Assembly: GCF_001696455.1 (NCBI RefSeq)
Contig: NZ_MAUJ01000002.1
Span: 310,001 to 374,000, forward strand
Direction of reading: 5' to 3'
DNA length: 64,000 bases
From: Pseudoalteromonas luteoviolacea
GTDB taxonomy: Bacteria > Pseudomonadota > Gammaproteobacteria > Enterobacterales > Alteromonadaceae
Both the position numbers and the translations under genes were made by a program. The notes beneath the pieces were generated by a model that saw only the letters and a program-made list of their open reading frames with translations, ran no database searches and was not told the DNA's origin. Positions 55,101-61,346 of the stretch are shown piece after piece (the first letter of the stretch is position 1; the number at the start of each line of letters is the position of its first letter).

Positions 55101-55295
55101 ACTGGCAAGCGCATCTATTTATTTGTACGAGAGCAAAACAAAGACGAAAACGGTCGCACTATGGGCTTTGTTAATTTCGGTGAGGTGCAATATGTGACGC
55201 ATACAGGCAGTCAGCCAATGGACATTACGTGGGATTTTCACCACCCCATGCCAAGTGAGTTATGGCATGAGGCTGGGAAGTTGGCGGTTGGTTAA
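52131..55295 (+). CDS. PLD-SF2 helicase-DUF3427 protein
   Basis: A 1054-residue multidomain enzyme. Order: N-terminal helical region (1-130); phospholipase D-like domain (about 150-290) with LHAKSYLF and IGSSNLSKAALSNGLEWN; superfamily 2 helicase core with Walker A AATGTGKT (about 349-356), DEVHH (near 443) and GLTATPER; second helicase domain with QQLGRGLRLTQD (motif VI); C-terminal DUF3427 region ending in segments like RFHWQSQNS. The HKD motif lacks its Asp (HAKSYLFL), so only part of the PLD site is clear. Start ATG 52131 has AGGA upstream. Such proteins recur beside antiphage genes, but no partner gene is adjacent here. Confidence 0.85.
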   Translation: MQQIGIYEQLITQVVEQNLNREQFYIGERQLEVAEASIWLSRFLSKLISHAIDAIPSSDDNRIAKQIELANKLVFWLKDHIKDEQLIDENLIDSQGRILTALFDKQNPISSDLPTYSKDIFPQTGLSQSELFSGANAGISLESELKREILSSDTIYWLVSFVRWTGLRIFKDELKRYVQSGKKLKVITTSYMGATEQRAIDFLASLPNTQIKISYNNNSQRLHAKSYLFLRNNGFHTGYIGSSNLSKAALSNGLEWNLKVTNQEVPHIIQKALSTFETYWESDDFELYTGKQECQNRLGQALNAAKDKPADSNHFYLDIQPKPHQKAMLEQLVAERNVHGRYKNLVVAATGTGKTLISAFDFARFIKHNPNAKLLFVAHREELLKQARAAYQAVLKNNQFGELWVGQHKPSNFNQLFASIQTLNNNLNALNLTHDFYDYIVIDEVHHIAANSYRGVIQHFNPRILLGLTATPERQDGGDILSDFDNVIAAELRLPEAINNRFLIPFQYFAIDDDTDLSRVSWQRGRYDIGALTRIYTQSDHRAFKIMQTLADIVTDVHAIKALAFCVSKQHAEFMAKQFNIKGISSDVLTSDNAKDRYDKQLALRQGEIQILCVVDIFNEGVDIPEVDTLLFLRPTESLTLFLQQLGRGLRLTQDKECCTVLDFVGNARPEYDFANKFRALVGKTNTSISQEIESGFAHLPLGCRIELQKQSKDIILKNIKGAINNKRRLQALLNRYHQDTNLPLTLAHFLQVNPSVTLEDVYKLSQGKLGGWHWLTNQCTVMTELEQVQIQAYYRAINTQLITCNSLSYLQFLQSLCNHDFDLTELKSTSNSAAFTLMTHYNFWEKSGKQTGQKDITTSLKALANKQLQAELSDVLNILINRIHHQEQSLSGLPNTALQLHSRYSREQILAAIGASTFEKKSPAREGVLELKSHNIELLFVTLTKCEKTYSPTTLYKDFAISPTRFHWQSQNSARPERGKGLSYITHQKTGKRIYLFVREQNKDENGRTMGFVNFGEVQYVTHTGSQPMDITWDFHHPMPSELWHEAGKLAVG

Positions 55296-55441
55296 GCTAA
55301 CATTGAAAATTACCTAAGATTTTAGCTGCGCTGATTCATCGCGCGCAAACACAAAACTGTACTGCAGATACCAGTACACTAGATTCAAAGTAACCCTTAT
55401 TAGGCAGATCACTAAGAAGTACAAATTGGCAATAACCTAAA

Positions 55442-55463
55442 AAAGCCCACATACGTGGGCTTT
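55442..55463 (-). terminator. Terminator of the RTX-repeat gene
   Basis: Nine-bp perfect stem (AAAGCCCAC with GTGGGCTTT), followed on the minus strand by TTTTTT. Confidence 0.85.
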
Positions 55464-55492
55464 GCGACATAACATCTAATTGCCAGATTAGA

Positions 55493-56995
55493 TTAGTTGC
55501 ATGAGATGGTGTTACCGTCTTTGTTGTAACATTGCTGGCTTTGGCCGATTTGCCAAACGCAACTATAGGCAACGTTGTCCTCCATACAGTGAGTGTATGT
55601 ACCATACACGCCATTACCTGGATTAAACGACACTTTCCACTCGTAATATGACCAAGGCGTTGTGGCACGATTGTCTAACCAGCGGTAAAACACCGATGAT
55701 GAAACGATATCGTACAGGGCGTGAGGCTTTTGGTTTTCCTTGTAGCTACGCCAGCCGTTTTTAAAACCAGTGTGTGAACCGTCCATTTCTACTACAGCAT
55801 CGGCAGCGTCAAAGTATGGGTTTTTAAAGTTACTGCGCTTATCCACTTTTGACAGCAAGCCTTGGTAGTCATCTACCCAAGTTGTGCCTTCGCATTTATC
55901 TAGTAAGAACATGCCCTTGTCATTGCCTTGACCGCACGAACCTTGTGGTGCACTGTCGCCAGTCCAAATGTAGTCGCCGTTTTTGCCGCCTTCAATTTTG
56001 GCATCATACCCAGTTGAAAGCGCGATGATCACATCGTTTCCTTTACCCCCTTCTTGATCGGAGAACTCGCCGTTGGTCACGAGGATATCGTCTCCGTCAT
56101 TACCCCATGCTTTGTGCCAACGCTTGTTGTTTGAGTTGCCGTCGCCATCTTCAAACAACGCATCATCGCCGTCGCCACCATGCAAGCGGTCTTCACGGCC
56201 TTCGTTGCCCGCTAGGTAATCGTCGCCGTCATCACCATATAAAGTATCACTCCCTCTACCACCGCTTAGCACGTCATGACCATTACCGCCGTAGAGTTTA
56301 TCTGCGCCATCTTTGCTGTGGTCACAGTGCGGTGCGTCGTAAATGTCGCCGCCATTGGCGTTCTCAAGCACGCAACCACCACCAATGTAGTCGTTGTCAT
56401 TGCCACCATAAAGCCGGTCTTCACCTTGACCACCCATGATTAGGTCGCCGCCGTTGTCACCTAAAATCGTGTCATTGTTGTACGAGCCCAGTAGTTTGTC
56501 ATGGCCACTGCCACCACGAATGGAGTCGTTGCCATAGCCACCATCCACTTCGTCATTACCATTGTCACCTAAAATAGTGTCGTTGCCGCTGTTACCAAAA
56601 ATCGTATCGTTATTATTTCCACCGCGAATATAATCGTTCTGACGACCTGTGGTAATGTGATCATTCCCATCTCCGCCATAGACTTTTTGAATGACGTTCA
56701 CGTCTTTACCATTGTAGGTATCGTTACCACTGTTAAGCACGGCATAAATATCGTCAATTTGGCTCAAATAAAAACTATCGCAGCTACTGCTGTTGCCAAC
56801 TCTTCTTGTTACTTTTAAGTTGTCACCGGACACACTCAATGTAAATTTCTCGCTGCTGTTTGTACCATTGATCTTAAGCGTGTCGCCATCAATGTAAGCC
56901 GATGCTCCATCGCTTAGGCCACCGCATCCCGCCATTGCATAATTAGACAGCCCAAGAGCTAAAGCCGCGCAGAGTGCACTTTTATTAAATGTCAT
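55493..56995 (-). CDS. Exported protein with RTX-type calcium-binding nonapeptide repeats
   Basis: A 500-residue protein. A Sec signal (MTFNKSALCAALALGLSNYAMA) comes first, unlike most RTX proteins, which carry a C-terminal type I signal. From about residue 105 to 300 there are about 16 GGxGxDxxx-like repeats (YGGDGNDHI, FGNSGNDTI, YGDDGDDYL), interrupted by a Cys-containing loop near 210-235. These bind calcium as a beta-roll. The last 160 residues are a Cys-bearing, Trp/Tyr-rich domain (CMEDNVAYSCVWQI) of unknown type. Ribosome site GAGGAT is good. It may be a surface or extracellular calcium-stabilised enzyme or adhesin. Confidence 0.88.
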   Translation of the reverse strand: MTFNKSALCAALALGLSNYAMAGCGGLSDGASAYIDGDTLKINGTNSSEKFTLSVSGDNLKVTRRVGNSSSCDSFYLSQIDDIYAVLNSGNDTYNGKDVNVIQKVYGGDGNDHITTGRQNDYIRGGNNNDTIFGNSGNDTILGDNGNDEVDGGYGNDSIRGGSGHDKLLGSYNNDTILGDNGGDLIMGGQGEDRLYGGNDNDYIGGGCVLENANGGDIYDAPHCDHSKDGADKLYGGNGHDVLSGGRGSDTLYGDDGDDYLAGNEGREDRLHGGDGDDALFEDGDGNSNNKRWHKAWGNDGDDILVTNGEFSDQEGGKGNDVIIALSTGYDAKIEGGKNGDYIWTGDSAPQGSCGQGNDKGMFLLDKCEGTTWVDDYQGLLSKVDKRSNFKNPYFDAADAVVEMDGSHTGFKNGWRSYKENQKPHALYDIVSSSVFYRWLDNRATTPWSYYEWKVSFNPGNGVYGTYTHCMEDNVAYSCVWQIGQSQQCYNKDGNTISCN

Positions 56996-57401
56996 TTTTA
57001 TATCCTCAAAGTGATTGATTAAAAGGCACTTTTACTCCTTCATATGCCCGTCTTTGAGGAGACTAGAAAGCAAATAAGTAAGAAAAGTGGAGAGACTTTG
57101 CGTGCAAGAGAGGTTGGCACCATCGGTATGCATTTTGGCGCGATGGGCTGGTTTAGCCCCTATTTTACTGCCTGTTTTGATTTTGCGAAAAGCCCTTTCT
57201 ATTTTGCAAATTGCGAATCAAATCGTCGTTTTGCGCGTTTGCAAAATGCAAAAACTGTTCAATTTATAGCTGTGCCTTTAATTAAAGCTAATTATTAATA
57301 TCTGTTTTTACGGGCATTTAAGCTTAAAACTCGCAATAAACTATGATTTGGAGTCATTCTTGCAGCGTATGAGTAAATAAACTCAAGACGCGTGGCTATC
57401 T
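56996..57401. other. 406-bp intergenic region upstream of RTX and H-NOX operons
   Basis: Divergent promoter region. Short open frames exist but have no ribosome site or protein-like features. Repeated GCAAA/TTTGC words around 57185-57250 are the only pattern I noticed. Confidence 0.45.
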
Positions 57402-58349
57402 ATGGTGGAACAAGTAACAGACAAAGCAGTTTCTCTACTCGAAAAAAAGCTTCAGCGAGCGCTTGCAGGAAAAGCGCTTGCAGAGAATTTATTAGAGTCA
57501 AAATCACGCAGTTTGTATAAATCTAACGACGAACTGTCTAATGCAATCAAGTCGTTAAAAAGCCAGGAGGCGCAATTGATACAACAGGAAAAAATGGCTT
57601 CACTCGGTCAGCTATCTGCTGGTATTGCACACGAGCTGAACACGCCCGCGGGTTACGCTCGGTCTAACATTGAAACGCTCAAAATGTATTTAGTTACGCT
57701 ATTGGCTTATCAAAAAGATTTAGAAAGCATGGTCAGTGATGAACAAGCCATGCTTGATTTGAAGTCCAGCTATGATGTTGCAATTATTCAAGAAGATATA
57801 CCCGCATTAATGGATGAATCTATCTGCGGATTAAACAAAATCGCCTCAATTGTCTCAGAGCTCAGAAATTACACCCACGTCGACAACGAAGATATGGAGC
57901 TTGAAGATTTAAACTTAGTACTAGATCAGGCAATAAACCTTGCCCACAGCAGCTTTAAACATCATGCAACTTTAGACACCAATTTGAGCCAACTGCCAAA
58001 GTTAATGTGTAATCCAAATAGGCTTTGCCAAGTGTTTGTAAACCTCTTAGTAAATGCTGGCCAAGCCACTGAGAAAAACGGGAAGATCACTATCACCAGT
58101 GCTTATGACGACAACTACATTTACTGTACCGTTGAAGACAACGGTGCTGGCATATCGCCAGTTAACATGCGCAATATCTTCGATCCTTTTTTTACCACTA
58201 AACCGGTTGGCAAAGGCACAGGCCTCGGGCTTTCTATTTCATACAAAATCATTGAGCAGCACAATGGCCATATCTCAGTTGAGAGCGAGGAAGGCTGTGG
58301 CACGACTTTTACCATTACTCTGCCAAGAACAACGGAGAGCAATGAATGA
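57402..58349 (+). CDS. H-NOX-associated histidine kinase
   Basis: Soluble kinase of 315 residues. An N-terminal coiled coil (residues 1-65) leads to the HisKA box LGQLSAGIAHELNTPAG, and the ATPase domain has VFVNLLVNAGQAT, VEDNGAGIS and FDPFFTTKPVGKGTGLGLSI. No sensor domain is present. Its stop overlaps the ATG of the H-NOX gene (ATGA), so the two are translated together, and by analogy with HnoK/HahK of Shewanella and Pseudoalteromonas its autophosphorylation should be controlled by NO-bound H-NOX. The response regulator or Hpt partner is not in this operon; EAL outputs exist elsewhere in such bacteria. Confidence 0.88.
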   Translation: MVEQVTDKAVSLLEKKLQRALAGKALAENLLESKSRSLYKSNDELSNAIKSLKSQEAQLIQQEKMASLGQLSAGIAHELNTPAGYARSNIETLKMYLVTLLAYQKDLESMVSDEQAMLDLKSSYDVAIIQEDIPALMDESICGLNKIASIVSELRNYTHVDNEDMELEDLNLVLDQAINLAHSSFKHHATLDTNLSQLPKLMCNPNRLCQVFVNLLVNAGQATEKNGKITITSAYDDNYIYCTVEDNGAGISPVNMRNIFDPFFTTKPVGKGTGLGLSISYKIIEQHNGHISVESEEGCGTTFTITLPRTTESNE

Positions 58350-58903
58350 AGGGGCACATTTTTATGTTACTAGAAGACTTCATCTCTGAAGTGGCGGGGG
58401 ATGAGGTTTTGTATGAAGCTTTAGAAGAATGTTCGTTTGATTCGAGTAAAGGGTTTGTGCGAACGGAAAACTACCCCGACGAACAGCTTGTAGAGCTGGT
58501 AAATATTGTTGTGGGCAAAATGGGCATTTCAATATCAGAGGCGCATTTTAGTTTTGGCCAGTGGCTATATCCAAAACTCTCTAACCTACTACCGTCTCAA
58601 TTTACACAATACCCTCACCCGGCACATGTACTTAAACAATTGGATGACCTTCATCACGTCGAGTTAAAAAAGCTCTACCCTGACGCGCAACCACCTGCTT
58701 TTCAATATAACGTGACCGGTCCCTACACAGCACAATTGATTTATACCTCACCTAGAAGGCTCTTTGATTTAGTAAAGGGGGTGCTTGCAGGAATGAGTAG
58801 CTACTATGCTGTAAACATTGAAGTTGAGGTACAACACAATTGGCAAGGCAACAACAACTGCGCAAATTTTTTGCTGAAATATAGCGAAAGTTGTGACCTT
58901 TAG
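58346..58903 (+). CDS. H-NOX haem nitric-oxide sensor
   Basis: A 185-residue haem protein that senses nitric oxide. It opens MKGHIFMLLEDFISEVAG as H-NOX proteins do. The proximal haem ligand aligns at His104 (LDDLHHVELKKLYPDA), and the YxSxR haem-propionate motif is Tyr133-Ser135-Arg137 (IYTSPRRLFDLVKG). It overlaps the kinase gene by four bases, and its own stop overlaps the stop of the convergent membrane-protein gene. The kinase gene comes first, the reverse of the Shewanella order as I recall it. Confidence 0.93.
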   Translation: MKGHIFMLLEDFISEVAGDEVLYEALEECSFDSSKGFVRTENYPDEQLVELVNIVVGKMGISISEAHFSFGQWLYPKLSNLLPSQFTQYPHPAHVLKQLDDLHHVELKKLYPDAQPPAFQYNVTGPYTAQLIYTSPRRLFDLVKGVLAGMSSYYAVNIEVEVQHNWQGNNNCANFLLKYSESCDL

Positions 58904-59481
58904 GAGATCTGTGGTCTTCTATTTGCTTTTTTAATTCTCTGATAGACAGACTTAACAGGGAAAGAGACGAATATAAAACAACATATTGTTGCGTAAAGGC
59001 TGATCATGAATCTAAAGTTTTCAGACGTTATGAGCGTTACATCATAATAGCCCCGTGAAATCAGTTGGATCAAATAGAGCGTTATGGGTATCAACCCCAG
59101 ACAATAAGCACTGCGTGTTATCATCGAGAAAGAACACCCACGCATTACATGCAAAGCATACAGTGATACGTACAGTAAAATGAAAAAGAATATTTTACTT
59201 AAATAAAACAGCTTTCTTCGCAGCAGGTAATCTGTATCTAGCGAGATAATTAAGCCTGTCATTATCGTATCTATATAGTTAAACAGTGTGTAAACGATCA
59301 GTGTAAAGCACCAAGAGATAAAGTCATGATCGCGCTTACTTTTTAGCTTATATCCACGATGATAAAACACGCGAATACCTGTTTCTTTGACACGAAAGAC
59401 AAGATAAACAAATGATATGAATAAAACAACATCAACAGCTATGTAGGCCACATTTGCATATAACTCAACTAACGACTGCAT
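58900..59481 (-). CDS. Multi-helix membrane protein of unknown function
   Basis: A 193-residue protein with five or six hydrophobic helices (for example AVDVVLFISFVYLVFRV and FFFILLYVSLYAL) and a basic C-terminus. The ATG at 59481 follows AGGTAG. No family recognised. It ends with a four-base overlap with H-NOX; the genes converge, so co-regulation is not implied. Confidence 0.65.
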   Translation of the reverse strand: MQSLVELYANVAYIAVDVVLFISFVYLVFRVKETGIRVFYHRGYKLKSKRDHDFISWCFTLIVYTLFNYIDTIMTGLIISLDTDYLLRRKLFYLSKIFFFILLYVSLYALHVMRGCSFSMITRSAYCLGLIPITLYLIQLISRGYYDVTLITSENFRFMISLYATICCFIFVSFPVKSVYQRIKKANRRPQIS

Positions 59482-59656
59482 CAACTACCTACCGCAATAT
59501 ACTACGTCCATTAAGAACTAGATCTTAAGGTCTCACTGTAAACTATTGATCGATATTAACTAAAAAAGGTAAACAACACATCATTAACTCAAAATAAATT
59601 TAACTTCACCCCTATAAGTCCTCATTTATGGATAGGTTCGGAGCACGTCTCAATTC

Positions 59657-60301
59657 TCACGAATTATTTGGACACAATAACCAACAATCTTCAAACGCAG
59701 GTGCAATGCCTTTAATTTTTTCACCCGAGTCAACGGAATCAAGACACGTTAACTGATAGTCTGGCCTGTAATATTTCCCAATCGTAATTTCATCGATGGA
59801 AAACGGTGGACCGGGCACTAAGCTCTGATCATAGCGATACCCTACCAAAAGCTGAGGTGCTGTCTGAGAAAGCGCCATAAGCTTGCGACTGTAATTACGC
59901 AACATGGAAGCAGGTAACGCAATAAACGCGGCTCTGTCATACACCGCATCTACACTATGAACATGCGCAGTCGTTAAGTTAAAATAATCACCAACATATA
60001 CCGTTAAGTTTAAACTTTTATAAACCTTAAACCCAAGAAAATTATCAACTAAAGGCTCAACATGTAACTCTTCAAAAAGCTCTTTAACTGCCTCTTCACT
60101 TAATTCAGCACCCGTAACTTTGTACCCCTTATGCAATAGCCAAGCAATGTCTTTTGTTTTTCCACACAGTGGCACAAAAACATGTGATCCATCTCGTAAT
60201 TTTAAAGTGTCAATATGCTTTTCAAGTAGCTTATTTACTTTGCCTTCATGGAATGCGATATCTCGTGCCTGCCATTTTTCAAACCAAAATGATGCTTTCA
60301 T
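59657..60301 (-). CDS. tpm: Thiopurine S-methyltransferase-type methylase
   Basis: SAM-dependent methyltransferase of 214 residues. It opens ASFWFEKWQARDIAFHEGK, with the SAM loop FVPLCGKTKDIAWLLHKGY and YDRAAFIALP, the TPMT/Tpm pattern. Bacterial Tpm enzymes methylate thiols and selenium or tellurium oxyanions. It is transcribed away from a MerR gene, and a MerR-type promoter with a 19-bp spacer lies 30-60 bp upstream. Confidence 0.93.
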   Translation of the reverse strand: MKASFWFEKWQARDIAFHEGKVNKLLEKHIDTLKLRDGSHVFVPLCGKTKDIAWLLHKGYKVTGAELSEEAVKELFEELHVEPLVDNFLGFKVYKSLNLTVYVGDYFNLTTAHVHSVDAVYDRAAFIALPASMLRNYSRKLMALSQTAPQLLVGYRYDQSLVPGPPFSIDEITIGKYYRPDYQLTCLDSVDSGEKIKGIAPAFEDCWLLCPNNS

Positions 60302-60332
60302 AATTAGACCTGTTTAACTAAAACTCCTCGCC

Positions 60333-60363
60333 AGCTTACTACTTAAAGTCGACTTTAAGTCAA
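60333..60363 (-). promoter_or_regulatory. MerR-type promoter/operator of tpm
   Basis: Minus strand: -35 TTGACT (60358-60363), 19-bp spacer, -10 TAAGCT (60333-60338). A perfect 20-bp palindrome (60341-60360, core TTAAAGTCGACTTTAA) lies across the spacer. The same core is found in front of the DUF2938/cupin operon at 34.8 kb. Confidence 0.8.
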
Positions 60364-60453
60364 GCTTTTAGTTGAGTTACTTAGATACTTAACAATGCTT
60401 AGTTTATATGCCAAGGTAAAGATGGAAGACAGGCTATTAATCAGGTAGGTAAC

Positions 60454-60843
60454 ATGCTCGACATTGGAAAAGTAACAAAAATGACTGGAATAAACGCTTC
60501 GGCATTGCGTTACTATGAATCTAAAGGACTAATTCAACCGGCAGGGCGTAACGGTATTCGGCGTTACTATAGTGAGGATGTCATCGAGCAACTATCTATT
60601 ATTGCTTTGGGGCAACTCGCAGGTTTCTCTCTCGATGAAATAGCCACTATTTTTACAAAAGATGGCGTAAATATTAGTCGAGAAAAGTTAATAAAAAAGT
60701 CCCACGAAATAGAAACAAAAATTAAACAACTCCAAGCTATACAAAATGGTTTAAAAAAGGCTGCAAACTGCCCACATTCTAACCACTTAGACTGCAACAA
60801 CTTTAGAAGGTTAATGAAAGTTGCCATTAATGGTAACAGTTAA
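60454..60843 (+). CDS. MerR-family regulator
   Basis: A 129-residue regulator. The winged helix (LDIGKVTKMTGINASALRYY, then GIRRYYSEDVIEQL) occupies residues 1-70, followed by a dimer helix (about 80-105) and a short Cys/His end, CPHSNHLDCNN. The two Cys may sense thiol-reactive compounds or a metal. AGGTAGG lies just before the ATG. It is divergent from tpm; its operator is the palindrome at 60341-60360, and by sequence identity of the core it probably also controls the DUF2938/cupin operon. Confidence 0.9.
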   Translation: MLDIGKVTKMTGINASALRYYESKGLIQPAGRNGIRRYYSEDVIEQLSIIALGQLAGFSLDEIATIFTKDGVNISREKLIKKSHEIETKIKQLQAIQNGLKKAANCPHSNHLDCNNFRRLMKVAINGNS

Positions 60844-60911
60844 TAAAAGAATTTATTGATAAAATTAAAATTTGTGATAAGTTTATTACAGAAGTAAATA
60901 AGGATATGAGT

Positions 60912-61088
60912 ATGAAAATAAAGATTATAAAAAAGTCCACAAGGCTCCTATCACCTCGGACTAAACATCTTCCTGTATTTCAGACTCCCTATGTTGGCAG
61001 CCGTATATGCATAATCAAATCAATCAACACGATGCTTGGACTGAGTAGCCCCAAGCTAAAATTTAACATATCCTTATTTTATTCATGA
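60912..61088 (+). CDS. Possible small peptide gene, Lys-rich leader
   Basis: A 58-residue ORF, MKIKIIKKSTRLLSPRT at the N-terminus, then LPVFQTPYVGSR and a hydrophobic end. AAGGA (60899-60904) is seven bases before the ATG, and a good terminator lies 30-60 bp after the stop, so a separate small transcript is credible. I recall short Lys-rich peptides with a T-P-x-V-G-like boundary in related marine bacteria, possibly secreted or modified, but no modifying enzyme is next to it. Coding status is unproven. Confidence 0.35.
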   Translation: MKIKIIKKSTRLLSPRTKHLPVFQTPYVGSRICIIKSINTMLGLSSPKLKFNISLFYS

Positions 61089-61113
61089 CCTTACAACCCC
61101 ACTCCCTGGAATG

Positions 61114-61155
61114 AGTGCCCCAAATCGCTGGTGGTATGGGGCACTTGTTTTTCCT
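61114..61155 (+). terminator. Rho-independent terminator
   Basis: Nine-bp perfect stem (AGTGCCCCA with TGGGGCACT; 61114-61122 and 61137-61145), followed by TGTTTTTCCTTTTTT. It ends a plus-strand transcript arriving from the MerR gene or the small peptide ORF. Confidence 0.85.
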
Positions 61156-61346
61156 TTTTTATTCTTATTTGGAGTCAATACTCATTGTCTTAGATATTTT
61201 AAATATCACCAATGAAGAGTAAAAAACTTAATTAGTTCAATTTTCAACCACACCTAATTTATAATTACGTATATTAAACGTATGTTTATATAAATTCATT
61301 AACATTACAGTTTAAAAAAACAGCTGTAACATCCTGTTTAGCGTGA

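Noticed and set aside
56107..56439. Open frame on the plus strand across the RTX repeats
   Set aside because: It is the mirror of the Gly/Asp repeats and gives a repetitive Cys/His/Arg-rich string with no ribosome site; the minus-strand gene explains the region.
57044..57298. Possible 84-residue protein upstream of the H-NOX kinase
   Set aside because: No ribosome site, no domain or signal features, and a second frame overlaps it; treated as promoter DNA.
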